A DNA stretch of 64,000 bases from an uncultured Rhodopila sp. (GTDB lineage Bacteria > Pseudomonadota > Alphaproteobacteria > Acetobacterales > Acetobacteraceae): assembly GCA_903851415.1 (NCBI GenBank), contig CAINOE010000116.1, forward strand, positions 1 to 64,000, written 5' to 3'. Below the pieces are notes generated by a model. It saw nothing but the letters and a program-made list of their open reading frames with translations, was not told where the DNA came from and made no database searches. Shown here piece after piece: positions 1 to 9,173 of the stretch; the stretch's first letter is position 1; the number at the start of each line of letters is the position of its first letter. The position numbers were made by a program, and so were the translations under genes.

Positions 1-49
1 CCGCCAACGGCTCGCGCACCGGGCGGTCTTACAGGAGCCACCCTCGAAC

Positions 50-1387
50 ATGCCTTGGAATAACGGCGGCTCCGGTCCATGGGGCAACCCGCCAGGTTCT
101 TCAGGCGGCGACGGCGACAAGAAGCCCCCCAACAAGCCCGTGCAGGGTCCGTGGGGCGACCCGAACAAAGGCAGCGAGGACCGGAACGACGCACGCGACC
201 AGCGCCCCGGTGGCGGCGGACCCTTCGGCGGCGGCCCGTTCGGCAGCGGTCCCTTTGGCGGCGGTGGCAGCGGCAGCGGCGCGGGCCCGGACATCGACAA
301 GCTGATCGCGCAGGCGCAGGAGTTCATCCGCGGCCTGATGGGTGGCGGCCCTGGCGGCCCCCAGGGGCGCGGCACGGGCGGCAAGTGGTTCAACCGATTC
401 ACCGGCGGCCGTGGCCTTGCCCTCATCCTGGTCGCCATACTCGCCCTCTGGATCGTCAGCGGTTTTTACCGGGTGCAGCCCGACGAGCAGGGCGTGGTGC
501 TGCGCTTCGGCGCCTACAGTTACTGGACCCCACCCGGACTGCACTGGCATCTGCCCTGGCCGGTCGAATCCGTGGAACTTCCCTCCGTCACCCGCATCAA
601 CCGCACCGAAATCGGCTTCCGCTCGGCTCCCGGCGGAGCGATCGAGGCCGGGCAGGATGCCTCCGGCCGCGACGTGCTGGCGGAAAGCCTTATGCTGACC
701 GGTGACGAGAACATCATCGATATCGATTTCACCGTGTTCTGGCGCATCAGCGACGCCTCGGCCTTCCTGTTCAACACCGCCAACCCGGAAGCGCTCGTCC
801 GCGTGGTGGCCGAAAGCTCGATGCGCGAGGTCATCGGCCGCACGCCCATCCAACCGGCCCTGACCCAGTTGCGTGCGCAGATAGAATCCGATGTGTTCAA
901 GCAGACGCAGGAAATCCTCGACCGCTACCAGGCCGGTGTGGAAGTCACCCAGGTTCAGCTCCAGAAGGTCGATCCGCCCGCCGCGGTGATCGAAAGCTTC
1001 CGCGACGTGCAGCGCGCCAACACCGACGCCGAGCGGATGCGGAACGAGGCCGAGTCCTACCGCAACGACATCGTCCCTCGCGCCCGCGGCGATGCCGCCC
1101 GGATCGTGGCGGAGGGCCAGGGCGCCAAAGCCGCCTCGGTGGCGCTGGCGACCGGTGAAACCAACCGGTTCAACAACGTGCTCAAGGCGTACCAGGCGGC
1201 CAAGGACGTGACGCTGAGGCGGATGTATCTCGACACGATGCAGGACGTGATGAGTCATTCGCAGCCGCTGGTGGTGGATGACAAGCTGAAGGGCCTGGTG
1301 CCGTTCCTGCCGCTGAACGTGCCTCCACCCGCGCCGCCGGCCGCGGTGCCGCCGGCTTCATCCGCCAGCGGAGGAGCCAACCGATGA
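50..1387 (+). CDS. hflK: HflK, FtsH-protease modulator subunit
   Basis: Membrane-anchored SPFH/band-7 protein that with HflC forms the complex regulating FtsH. The 445-residue product begins with a roughly 115-residue Gly/Pro-rich cytoplasmic segment, then one membrane helix (about residues 123-140, LALILVAILALWIV), then the SPFH domain opening with YRVQPDEQGVVLRFG and a charged helical region rich in Ala/Glu/Arg. The C-terminus is proline-rich. An AGGAG ribosome site lies about 12 nt before the ATG. The stop overlaps the hflC start as ATGA, indicating translational coupling. The Gly-rich N-terminus is typical of alphaproteobacterial HflK. Confidence 0.95.
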   Translation: MPWNNGGSGPWGNPPGSSGGDGDKKPPNKPVQGPWGDPNKGSEDRNDARDQRPGGGGPFGGGPFGSGPFGGGGSGSGAGPDIDKLIAQAQEFIRGLMGGGPGGPQGRGTGGKWFNRFTGGRGLALILVAILALWIVSGFYRVQPDEQGVVLRFGAYSYWTPPGLHWHLPWPVESVELPSVTRINRTEIGFRSAPGGAIEAGQDASGRDVLAESLMLTGDENIIDIDFTVFWRISDASAFLFNTANPEALVRVVAESSMREVIGRTPIQPALTQLRAQIESDVFKQTQEILDRYQAGVEVTQVQLQKVDPPAAVIESFRDVQRANTDAERMRNEAESYRNDIVPRARGDAARIVAEGQGAKAASVALATGETNRFNNVLKAYQAAKDVTLRRMYLDTMQDVMSHSQPLVVDDKLKGLVPFLPLNVPPPAPPAAVPPASSASGGANR

Positions 1388-2262
1388 ACCGCATCCTGAT
1401 CGCGGGCGGCGCGCTTCTGGTCGTCTTGCTGATTGTCGCCGGGGCCAGCCTGTTTACCGTGTCGCAGATCGAGCAGGTTCTGGTGGTGCAGTTCGGTGAG
1501 GTCGTGCGTCCCATCGAGGATCCCGGCCTGCATGCCAAGCTGCCGGTCATCCAGAACATCATCAGCCTCGACAAGCGTCTGCTGGCTGTCGAGCTGCCGG
1601 GGGAGGAAGTGATCCTGGGCGACCAGCGCCGCCTGATCGTCGACACCGTGACGGTATTCCGCATAACCGACCCGCTGCGCTTCTATCAGGCGATCGGCCC
1701 GATCTCCGAAAACATCCGCGGGCGGCTGAACTCCGTGGTGACCGGCAGTCTGCGGCGTGTGATGGGCACCAACAAGCTGCTGGACGTGCTGTCGGCGGAC
1801 CGGGAGCGGATCATGACGGCGATCCGCGGCCAGGTGAATACCGAGATGCAGAACTTCGGCGTCACCATCGTCGACGTGCGCATCCGGCGGGCGGACCTGC
1901 CGCAGGAGAACACCCAGGCGATCCTGTCGCGGATGCAGTCCGAACGGCAGCGGATCGCGGCCCAGGCCCGCGCCGAGGGCGCCGAGGCGTCGCAGCGCAT
2001 CAAAGCGGATGCCGAGCGGGACCGCACCGTACTGGTGGCGGATGCCCGCGCCACCGCCGACAACCTGCGCGGCGAGGGCGAGGCCGAGGCGACCCACATC
2101 TACGCCCAGTCGTTCGGCCAGGATCCGGCGTTCTTCTCGATCTGGCGGACCTTGCAAGGGTATCACGACATCTTCGCGACCGGCTCGGCGCGGCTCGTGG
2201 TGTCGCCGAACAACGATTACCTGCGCTATCTGCAAGCCCCGCCGGCGATGCCGGGTCAATGA
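1384..2262 (+). CDS. hflC: HflC, FtsH-protease modulator subunit
   Basis: Partner of HflK in the membrane complex that modulates FtsH proteolysis. The 292-residue protein has an N-terminal membrane anchor (residues 4-25) followed at once by the SPFH domain (SQIEQVLVVQFGEVVRPI) and the typical VDVRIRRADLPQE segment before the Ala/Glu-rich helix. It starts inside the hflK stop codon (ATGA overlap). In many alphaproteobacteria a degP-type protease gene follows directly; here that gene lies 4.4 kb further on, after two intervening genes. Confidence 0.95.
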   Translation: MNRILIAGGALLVVLLIVAGASLFTVSQIEQVLVVQFGEVVRPIEDPGLHAKLPVIQNIISLDKRLLAVELPGEEVILGDQRRLIVDTVTVFRITDPLRFYQAIGPISENIRGRLNSVVTGSLRRVMGTNKLLDVLSADRERIMTAIRGQVNTEMQNFGVTIVDVRIRRADLPQENTQAILSRMQSERQRIAAQARAEGAEASQRIKADAERDRTVLVADARATADNLRGEGEAEATHIYAQSFGQDPAFFSIWRTLQGYHDIFATGSARLVVSPNNDYLRYLQAPPAMPGQ

Positions 2263-2601
2263 CGGCCTCCGGTCGCCGGCATCGGCGCCGATAGCCAACG
2301 GGAGTCGATGCCGGGGGGTGGCGAACCGAGGTCCGTGCGGCGAAGGAATAACTGATCCGGATCATTGATCTTCCGCGCGGAGCATGTTTCGTAGGCGCGG
2401 GAAATATCTTCTTCGCGGTTCGCTCTCATGCTGCGGCTGTTCGCCGCCAGTGCCGGCGCGATTTGCGTTCCCGCCATAGTGCGCTGCCGTCGATTGATCC
2501 CGTGTTGCACGACAAGAGCGCCGGCGGAGCGACGCCGCAACCCATGCGCTGACAGCGCCGGCACGGCGTTGGAATCGAGCCATTCTGCCGGTGGAGGTGT
2601 T
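2263..2601. other. Intergenic region upstream of the triple-fusion gene
   Basis: This gap of about 340 nt follows hflC. The reading frame of the next gene stays open upstream to 2428, but no ribosome site or conserved protein sequence supports that extension. The only notable element is the 12-bp palindrome at 2353-2364, annotated separately. Confidence 0.5.
2352..2365 (+). promoter_or_regulatory. FNR/FixK-like half-conserved box
   Basis: The sequence cTGATccggATCAt has a perfect 12-bp palindrome (TGATCCGGATCA) and matches 8 of 10 defined positions of the FNR/FixK consensus TTGAT-N4-ATCAA; both outermost positions differ. It lies about 237 nt upstream of the ATG at 2602. A class II spacing would put a -10 at 2388-2393, where TTCGTA is a poor match, so activation from this site is not well supported. 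A different palindrome-binding regulator is equally possible. Confidence 0.35.
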
Positions 2602-5259
2602 ATGGCCAGTTCGCATTTCAGGTTTGTTGACCGAGCGGATGCCGGTCGGCAACTTGCGGCCAGGTTGGCGGCAATGGGGCTTGATCGCCCGGTTGTGTAC
2701 GCCCTGCCGCGTGGCGGCGTGCCCGTGGGCGTGGAAATCGCGCGCGCCCTGCATGCACCGCTCGACCTTGTGCTGGTGCGTAAGATCGGCGCGCCGGGCC
2801 AGCCGGAGCTGGCACTCGGCGCCGTTGTCGAAGGCGAACCCCCGCAGACGGTTATCAACGAAGATGTCCAGCGCGAGACCGGCGCGGATGACATCTATCT
2901 TCAGCGCGCCCGCGGGCGCGAACTGGTGGAACTGCAGCGCCGCCGCGCGCTCTATCTGGGTGACCGCCCGCGCCCGGACCCGGCGGGATGCACAGCGATC
3001 GTCTGCGACGACGGTCTTGCCACCGGGGCCACGGCGAAGGCTGCCCTCATCGCTCTGAAGCGGCTGGGTGCGGCGAGGATTGTGCTGGCCATCCCCGCAG
3101 CGCCGGAACGAACGCTGGCCGGCATGCGCGAACATGCCGATGTCGTCGTGTGCCTGCAGCCCGCCAGGCGTTTCGCCGGGGTTGGCGCGTTCTACAGCGA
3201 TTTCCACCAGCTCACCGATGAAGAGACGATCGGCCTGCTGCGTCGTGCCCGGGCGGAGTTCCGTGAAGACCTTTCCGGATCGGACGATGCCTCCGGCCAC
3301 CGCCAGATCGCCGTGCCCCCGCTCGGCCTCGTTGGCGATCTTCGTGTCCCGGCGGACCCGCGCGGCATCATCCTGTTCGCCCACGGGAGCGGGTCGAGCC
3401 GGTTGAGTCCGCGCAACGCCGCGGTTGCCGGTGCGCTCAACCAGCAGGGCTTTGCCACGCTGCTGCTGGATCTGCTGACGGCGGACGAGGCGAAGGACCG
3501 GCGCAACGTCTTCAATATTCCGTTGCTGGCGGAGCGCCTGCTCGAGGCCGCGGTCTGGATCAGCGCCGAACCCGATATCGCCGATCTTCCGCTGGGTCTG
3601 TTCGGCGCGAGCACGGGCGCCGGGGCGGCCATGCTGGCCGCGGCGGAACTGAAGGGCCGGGTGGGGGCGGTGGTTTCGCGTGGCGGCCGCCCCGATCTGG
3701 CCGGATCGCGATTAGCCGAGGTCACAGCGCCAACGCTGCTGATTGTCGGCGGTGAGGATGGCCACGTCCTGGCGTTGAACCGGCAGGCGCTGGCCGCGCT
3801 CAGATGCGAAAAGCTGCTGAAGATCGTTCCCGGTGCGGGCCACCTGTTCGAGGAACCGGGGGCGCTTGAGGCGGTCACCGAGACGGCAGGCGCCTGGTTC
3901 CAGCACTACCTGTCGCCGCCGGTGAGACGCCGCGCAGCGGTGCCAGCCGCGGCGCAGGCGGCATCGGCCGCCGAGGTTCTGCGCGCCGCGGCCGAATCAT
4001 TGCCGCCGTTGGACGATCCGGGCTTCGCCGCCGCCTTCGACCGGTTTGGCCAGTCGCGTGTCGTCCTGCTGGGCGAGGCCTCGCACGGCACGTCGGAGTT
4101 CTATCGCGCCCGCGCCGCGATCACGCGCCGGCTGATCGAGCGCCACGGCTTTACGATCGTCGCGGTGGAGGCTGATTGGCCGGATGCCGCTGCTATCGAC
4201 CGCTATGTGCGGCGAAGCCCGCATCAGCCGCTGAATGCATCGCCTTTCACCCGCTTCCCGGCCTGGATGTGGCGCAATCAGGATGTGGATGCGTTCATTG
4301 GTTTCCTGCGGCAACACAACTCCACCAAGGCGCCCGCCGAACGAGCGGGGTTCTACGGCCTGGATCTGTACAGCATGACTGCTTCGATCGCGGCCGTGCT
4401 GACCTACCTCGACCGCGTGGATCCCGGGGCGGCGGAGGTGGCGCGCAAACGGTATGCCTGCCTGTCGCCGTGGTCACGGGAACCGGCGGCCTATGGGCGG
4501 GCCTCGCTCACCGAAGGCTACGCGCTCTGCGAACAGCCGGTGACCCGCATTCTCGTCGATCTGCTGCAAAAAGAGCTTCGGTATGCGCAACAGGACGGTG
4601 AGCAGTTCTTTGACGCGGCGCAGAACGCACGCCTGGTGGCGGACGCGGAGCGCTATTACCGGATGATGTACTACGGCTCCCGCGAATCCTGGAATCTGCG
4701 TGACCGCCATATGTTCGAGACGCTGCAAAACATTTTGGCCCGGGCCGGTGCCGGCGCGAAGGCCGTCGTTTGGGCGCACAACTCTCATATCGGAGATGCC
4801 CGATACACCGACATGGGCATGGAGCGCGGTGAGCTGAACATCGGACAGTTGTGCCGCCAGACCTACGGGCGTGATGCCGCCCTGATCGGCTTCGGCACGC
4901 ATACCGGCACGGTCGCCGCCGCGTCGGATTGGGATGCCCCGATGGAAATCAAGGCCGTGCGGCCGTCCCGGCCGGACAGTTACGAGGCCCTGTGCCACGA
5001 AATCGGCTACGAACGTTTCCTGCTGGACCTGCGAGCCGGTGCGCGAGACGATCTGCGCCATGTCCTGGCGCAACCCCGGTTGGAACGATATATTGGCGTC
5101 GTCTACAGGCCCGATACGGAGCGCTGGAGCCATTACAGCTACGCTACCCTGCCCGACCAATACGACGCCTTCGTATGGTTCGATGAGACACGGGCCGTGA
5201 TACCGTTGCCCACGCAGGTGACAGCGGGCGAGGACGAGACCTATCCGTTTGGCCTCTGA
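2602..5259 (+). CDS. Phosphoribosyltransferase / alpha-beta hydrolase / erythromycin-esterase fusion protein
   Basis: The 885-residue product has three domains. Residues about 10-215 are a type I phosphoribosyltransferase domain with the PRPP loop CDDGLATGATA at 135-145. Residues about 235-470 are a dienelactone-hydrolase-like alpha/beta hydrolase with HGSGSSR near 261 and the nucleophile elbow GASTG at 335-339. Residues about 490-885 are an erythromycin-esterase-like domain with GEASHGTSEF, VEADWPDA and AHNSH. The ATG at 2602 is preceded by GGAGG and begins the conserved phosphoribosyltransferase sequence. Separate PRTase-hydrolase and PRTase-esterase proteins are known (in Mycobacterium tuberculosis, Rv0571c and Rv2030c, as recalled), so this looks like their sum. 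The substrate is unknown. Confidence 0.88.
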   Translation: MASSHFRFVDRADAGRQLAARLAAMGLDRPVVYALPRGGVPVGVEIARALHAPLDLVLVRKIGAPGQPELALGAVVEGEPPQTVINEDVQRETGADDIYLQRARGRELVELQRRRALYLGDRPRPDPAGCTAIVCDDGLATGATAKAALIALKRLGAARIVLAIPAAPERTLAGMREHADVVVCLQPARRFAGVGAFYSDFHQLTDEETIGLLRRARAEFREDLSGSDDASGHRQIAVPPLGLVGDLRVPADPRGIILFAHGSGSSRLSPRNAAVAGALNQQGFATLLLDLLTADEAKDRRNVFNIPLLAERLLEAAVWISAEPDIADLPLGLFGASTGAGAAMLAAAELKGRVGAVVSRGGRPDLAGSRLAEVTAPTLLIVGGEDGHVLALNRQALAALRCEKLLKIVPGAGHLFEEPGALEAVTETAGAWFQHYLSPPVRRRAAVPAAAQAASAAEVLRAAAESLPPLDDPGFAAAFDRFGQSRVVLLGEASHGTSEFYRARAAITRRLIERHGFTIVAVEADWPDAAAIDRYVRRSPHQPLNASPFTRFPAWMWRNQDVDAFIGFLRQHNSTKAPAERAGFYGLDLYSMTASIAAVLTYLDRVDPGAAEVARKRYACLSPWSREPAAYGRASLTEGYALCEQPVTRILVDLLQKELRYAQQDGEQFFDAAQNARLVADAERYYRMMYYGSRESWNLRDRHMFETLQNILARAGAGAKAVVWAHNSHIGDARYTDMGMERGELNIGQLCRQTYGRDAALIGFGTHTGTVAAASDWDAPMEIKAVRPSRPDSYEALCHEIGYERFLLDLRAGARDDLRHVLAQPRLERYIGVVYRPDTERWSHYSYATLPDQYDAFVWFDETRAVIPLPTQVTAGEDETYPFGL

Positions 5260-5337
5260 TGCAGCGCCCGGGATAATTGACCGGCCGGGCCTCTACCGTG
5301 ACAGCGGCCGAACGGCCGGACCTGGCGACTTAACATT

Positions 5338-5384
5338 GTGACTCCGCCCGCGGTATTCCGAACGCGGCTTGCGCGGGCGGTCAC
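5338..5384. promoter_or_regulatory. Inverted repeat before the alcohol dehydrogenase gene
   Basis: The arms GTGAC-tc-CGCCCGCG (5338-5352) and CGCGGGCGGTCAC (5372-5384) are complementary apart from a two-base bulge. The structure ends only 12-21 nt before the candidate start codons of the dehydrogenase, so it could be an operator or a leader hairpin. It has no trailing T-run, which argues against a standard terminator. Confidence 0.4.
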
Positions 5385-5405
5385 ATCATTGTCGAAGTGA
5401 CAGTC

Positions 5406-6389
5406 ATGCAGTCTATGGTGCTAACCGAAATCGGCGCTCCGCTGGAATGGACTGAACTGCCGGACCGCCAACCGGGAGCGGGACAGATCCGGGTGAAGGT
5501 CGCGGCATGCGGCGTCTGCCGGACGGATCTGCACGTCGTGGACGGCGATCTGCCCGCAGGAAAAATGCCGATTATTCCGGGTCATGAGATTGTCGGCCGC
5601 GTCGCCTCCATCGGAGCCGGCGTTCAATCGCTGCACTTGGGCCAGCGCGTCGGCGTGCCGTGGCTCGGGCATACCTGTGGCGTCTGCCCCTATTGCGCTG
5701 CCGGCCACGAAAATCTGTGCGATCAGCCGCTATTCACCGGGTACACGCTCGACGGTGGCTTCGCGACGGACGTGATAGCCGATGCACGGTTCGCGTTCCC
5801 GCTTGGCGAATCCGGCAGCGACATCGAACTGGCGCCGCTTCTGTGCGCCGGGCTCATCGGCTGGCGGTCGCTGGTCATGGCAGGCCAGGGGACAAACCTG
5901 GGTTTCTACGGCTTTGGCGCAGCCGCCCATATCCTTGCCCAGGTCGCGAAATGGCAGGGCCGGCAGGTTTTCGCCTTTACGCGCCCGGGCGACATCGCCG
6001 GCCAGCATTTCGCGCGGCAGCTCGGCGCCGTCTGGGCCGGCGCATCCGACGAAAGATCCCCGGTGCCCCTGGATTGCGCAATCATCTTTGCGGCTGTCGG
6101 CGATCTCGTGCCGTTGGCATTGCAGGCGGTTCGCAAGGGCGGCCGTGTCGTCTGCGCCGGCATCCACATGAGCGACATTCCCGGGTTTCCATATCGCCTC
6201 CTGTGGGAAGAGCGGCAGCTTGTTTCCGTCGCGAACCTCACCCGCCGCGACGCGGTCGATTTTTTGGGGCTCGTGCCGCAAATCGGCATTGTCACCCGGA
6301 CCACGCCCTATCCCCTGAAGGAGGCCAACCGCGCCCTGGCCGATTTGCGCGCCGGGCGTTTTGAGGGCGCCGCTGTCCTGGTACCATGA
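5406..6389 (+). CDS. Zinc-dependent alcohol dehydrogenase (MDR family)
   Basis: Medium-chain dehydrogenase/reductase expected to oxidise alcohols or reduce aldehydes with NAD(P). Visible features are the catalytic zinc ligand region CGVCRTDLHVVDGDLP, GHEIVG with His-Glu, the structural zinc cysteines in GHTCGVCPYCAAGHENLC, and a nucleotide-binding segment LGFYGFGAAAHI. Its length (327 residues from ATG 5406; a GTG at 5397 is also possible) suits the AdhA-like zinc-dependent group. It follows the triple-fusion gene on the same strand after 137 nt that contains an inverted repeat, so it may be co-regulated but not necessarily co-transcribed. Confidence 0.9.
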   Translation: MQSMVLTEIGAPLEWTELPDRQPGAGQIRVKVAACGVCRTDLHVVDGDLPAGKMPIIPGHEIVGRVASIGAGVQSLHLGQRVGVPWLGHTCGVCPYCAAGHENLCDQPLFTGYTLDGGFATDVIADARFAFPLGESGSDIELAPLLCAGLIGWRSLVMAGQGTNLGFYGFGAAAHILAQVAKWQGRQVFAFTRPGDIAGQHFARQLGAVWAGASDERSPVPLDCAIIFAAVGDLVPLALQAVRKGGRVVCAGIHMSDIPGFPYRLLWEERQLVSVANLTRRDAVDFLGLVPQIGIVTRTTPYPLKEANRALADLRAGRFEGAAVLVP

Positions 6390-6501
6390 GGTCAGATCTG
6401 CGCCTTGCGCTCCGATCCGCAAACCGGCGCGCCGTTCGCGCGCCGGCGCGAGGGACTAACTGGATGAGGGGAGGGCATTTATGGGGCGGTGTGCTCAAGA
6501 G

Positions 6502-6532
6502 CGTCATGGCCCGGCTCGTCCGGGCCATGACG
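6502..6532. repeat. Dispersed palindromic element, copy 1
   Basis: Perfect 13-bp arms CGTCATGGCCCGG (6502-6514) and CCGGGCCATGACG (6520-6532) flank the loop CTCGT. The same core recurs near 11186, 26241, 56733 and 60691, with a half copy at 30503. This copy lies between the alcohol dehydrogenase and the degP-like gene. Such REP-like elements can act as terminators or mRNA-stabilising hairpins; the role here is inferred. Confidence 0.8.
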
Positions 6533-6678
6533 TAAAAGGGGGGCCTGACGCGCGGCCGGTCCGGCACCCGGCCTCGGGAAAAGTGACCGGCTGATTTGTC
6601 GGCGATGTCTTTTGCGAGAGAAGTTGCTACCCTGATGCCTCCGGACCATATGCGTATCACACGCCAGGAAACCTGATC

Positions 6679-8217
6679 ATGCGCCTGCTACGTTCGACCG
6701 TTGCCCGTGCCGCTCTGCTGGGCGTCTCTTTCGCGATGATAACGCCATTGCCGGTGGCGCCGCTGGTTCACCCGGCCGCGGCCCGATCGGCGCCCGACAG
6801 TTTCGCCGATCTTGCCGCCAGGCTGCTGCCGGCGGTTGTGAACGTGTCGTCGACGCAGACCGTCACGGCGAAGAACGGCGGTCCCGGCGCCGGGCCGGAA
6901 ATCCCGATGTTCCCGCCCGGCTCCCCGTTCGAGCAGTTCTTCAAGGACTTCCTGAACCGCAACAAGCAGGGCCAGGGCGGTCCCGACAACCAGCCGAGGC
7001 CGGAGCGGCGGGCGCAAAGCCTCGGGTCGGGCTTCATCATTGATGCATCAGGCTATGTGGTGACCAACAACCACGTGATTGAGGGCGCCGATGAGGTCTC
7101 CGTCACGCTTCAGGACAATACCACTCTGAAGGCCGAGATCATCGGCCGGGACGAAAGCGGCGATATCGCGCTGCTGAAGGTGAAGTCCGACAAGCCGCTG
7201 GCGACGGTGGATTTTGGTGACTCGACGCAGTCCCGCGTGGGCGACTGGGTGCTGGCCATCGGCAATCCGTTCGGCCTGGGCGGCACGGTGACCGCCGGCA
7301 TCGTCTCTGCGCGCGGCCGCGACATCCATCAGGGTCAGTACGACGACTTCATCCAGACCGATGCGGCGATCAACCGCGGCAACTCGGGCGGCCCGCTGTT
7401 CAACATGGACGGGCAGGTCATCGGCATCAACACGGCGATTTTCTCGCCCTCCGGCGGGTCCATCGGCATCGGCTTCTCGATTCCGTCCAACATGGCGAAG
7501 AACATCGTCGCCCAGTTGAAGGAATACGGTCACCCGCGGCGCGGCTGGCTCGGGGTGAAGATTCAGCAGGTGACGCCGGATATCGCCGAGAGCCTGGGGC
7601 TGAAGGATGCCTCCGGCGCGATGGTCGCCGGCATCACCGACGGCGGGCCGGCCGACAAGGCGAAGATCCGCGCCGGCGACATCATCCTGAAGTTCGACGG
7701 CCAGGACGTGAAGGAGATGCATAACCTGCCGCGCATCGTCGCCGATGCCGAAGTCGGCAAGCAGGTGCCGGTGGTGCTGTGGCGCGACGGCAAGGAGGTC
7801 ACGCTGGACACGACGCTGGCGGAGCGTCCGGCTGATGCGCAGCTCGCGGCGGTCGATTCCGGCGCCAAGGCGGATGCCACGCAGCCGACGGATATCGCCG
7901 GGGTGGGCCTGAAGGTGGCGCCGCTCAGCCAGGACCTGAAGGACAAGTTCCAGCTCAACGCCGATCAGAAGGGGGTGGTGATCACCGATGTGGCGCCCAA
8001 TTCGGCCGCGGCGGACCGCGGCCTGAAACCGGGCGACGTGATCATGGAAGTGCAGCAGAACGAGGTTGGCGCGCCAGCCGATATCCAGAAGCAGATCGAT
8101 GCCGCCCGCAAGGCGGATCGGAAGAACGTGCTTATGCTGATCCAGCGCGAGGGCGGCGTGCAATACGTGCCCCTGTCGCTGTCCAAGAGCGGCGGCAAGG
8201 ACAAGCAGCCGGGTTAG
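6679..8217 (+). CDS. degP: Do-family (DegP/MucD-like) periplasmic serine protease
   Basis: Envelope quality-control protease and chaperone. The 512-residue protein has an export signal (residues 1-36, hydrophobic core then AAARSAP), a trypsin-like domain with His in NNHVIEG, Asp in DIALLKV and Ser in GNSGGPL, then two PDZ domains (about 290-375 with LGVKIQQV, and about 410-500 with GVVITDVAPNSAAADRGL). It is normally next to hflKC; here two genes intervene. A palindromic element lies upstream. Confidence 0.93.
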   Translation: MRLLRSTVARAALLGVSFAMITPLPVAPLVHPAAARSAPDSFADLAARLLPAVVNVSSTQTVTAKNGGPGAGPEIPMFPPGSPFEQFFKDFLNRNKQGQGGPDNQPRPERRAQSLGSGFIIDASGYVVTNNHVIEGADEVSVTLQDNTTLKAEIIGRDESGDIALLKVKSDKPLATVDFGDSTQSRVGDWVLAIGNPFGLGGTVTAGIVSARGRDIHQGQYDDFIQTDAAINRGNSGGPLFNMDGQVIGINTAIFSPSGGSIGIGFSIPSNMAKNIVAQLKEYGHPRRGWLGVKIQQVTPDIAESLGLKDASGAMVAGITDGGPADKAKIRAGDIILKFDGQDVKEMHNLPRIVADAEVGKQVPVVLWRDGKEVTLDTTLAERPADAQLAAVDSGAKADATQPTDIAGVGLKVAPLSQDLKDKFQLNADQKGVVITDVAPNSAAADRGLKPGDVIMEVQQNEVGAPADIQKQIDAARKADRKNVLMLIQREGGVQYVPLSLSKSGGKDKQPG

Positions 8218-8353
8218 TCCGCGGGAACCGGGTTCTGGCGGCAGGCGCAGTGTTTGTCGCCATCCCGATCGCGCAGGTACGCGGCGGGATCCCGATAGGG
8301 ACATGGGACAGCATGGCTGGCTCCTGCCTGCGTGTTCCGCTACAATCCCCTTC

Positions 8354-9124
8354 ATGAGTTGGTCCGCCCGGCAATACAGCAGCTTCGAGGCAGAGCGCAC
8401 CCGGCCGGTTCGCGATCTGCTAAGTGCCGTGCCGCCGTCGGAGGTTCGGCGGGCAGTCGATCTCGGTTGCGGTCCGGGTAATTCGACCGAGGTGCTGGCC
8501 TCGCTTTATCCCGGCGCAGTCATCAGCGGGGTGGACAGCTCCCCGGACATGATCGCAGCGGCGCGGAAGCGGATGCCGGACGTGCGGTTCGAGCTGGCTG
8601 ACCTCAGCACCTGGGACGAGGCCGTTCCGTTCGGCGTGATTCTGGCGAACGCCGTCCTGCAATGGGTGCCGGACCACGCGACCCTGATGCCGCGGCTTAT
8701 CGGCAAGCTGGCGCCCGGCGGCAGTCTGGCGGTGCAGATGCCGGACAATCTGGACGAGCCGGCGCACCGGCTCATGCGGGACATCGCGGCGCGCGGACCG
8801 TGGGCGGAAAAGCTCTCCGGCGCGGCGGGCGCTCGCACGGCGCGGGGCGGGGCCGAATACTATTACACGCTGCTGAAGCCGCATGCGGCGAGGGTGGATG
8901 TGTGGCGAACCACGTACTTCCATGTCCTGGCGGGCGGCCCGGACGCTGTGGTGGAGTGGTTCAAGGGCAGCGGCTTGCGGCCGTTCCTCGCACCTCTCGA
9001 TGCGGACGAAACTGCTGCGTACTTGGCTGACTATCGCGCCGGGATCGCGCTGGCTTATCCCGCGCTGCCGGACGGATCTGTCCTGTTGCCGTTTCCGAGG
9101 TTGTTCATCGTCGCGACGCGGTAG
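8354..9124 (+). CDS. tam: Trans-aconitate 2-methyltransferase
   Basis: SAM-dependent methyltransferase that detoxifies trans-aconitate, a spontaneous by-product of the TCA cycle. The 256-residue protein shows the SAM motif I VDLGCGPGNSTEVL, the acidic GVDSSPDMI strand, and NAVLQWVPDH and VQMPDNLDEPAHRLMR, which are characteristic of Tam. The ATG at 8354 begins the conserved SWSARQYSSFEAERTRP sequence; the upstream in-frame extension to 8303 is not family-like. Confidence 0.9.
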   Translation: MSWSARQYSSFEAERTRPVRDLLSAVPPSEVRRAVDLGCGPGNSTEVLASLYPGAVISGVDSSPDMIAAARKRMPDVRFELADLSTWDEAVPFGVILANAVLQWVPDHATLMPRLIGKLAPGGSLAVQMPDNLDEPAHRLMRDIAARGPWAEKLSGAAGARTARGGAEYYYTLLKPHAARVDVWRTTYFHVLAGGPDAVVEWFKGSGLRPFLAPLDADETAAYLADYRAGIALAYPALPDGSVLLPFPRLFIVATR

Positions 9125-9173
9125 GCCGGAAAACAGGCTGAAAGCCCATTCTCCGGCCCGCCGGGAAGTTCGT

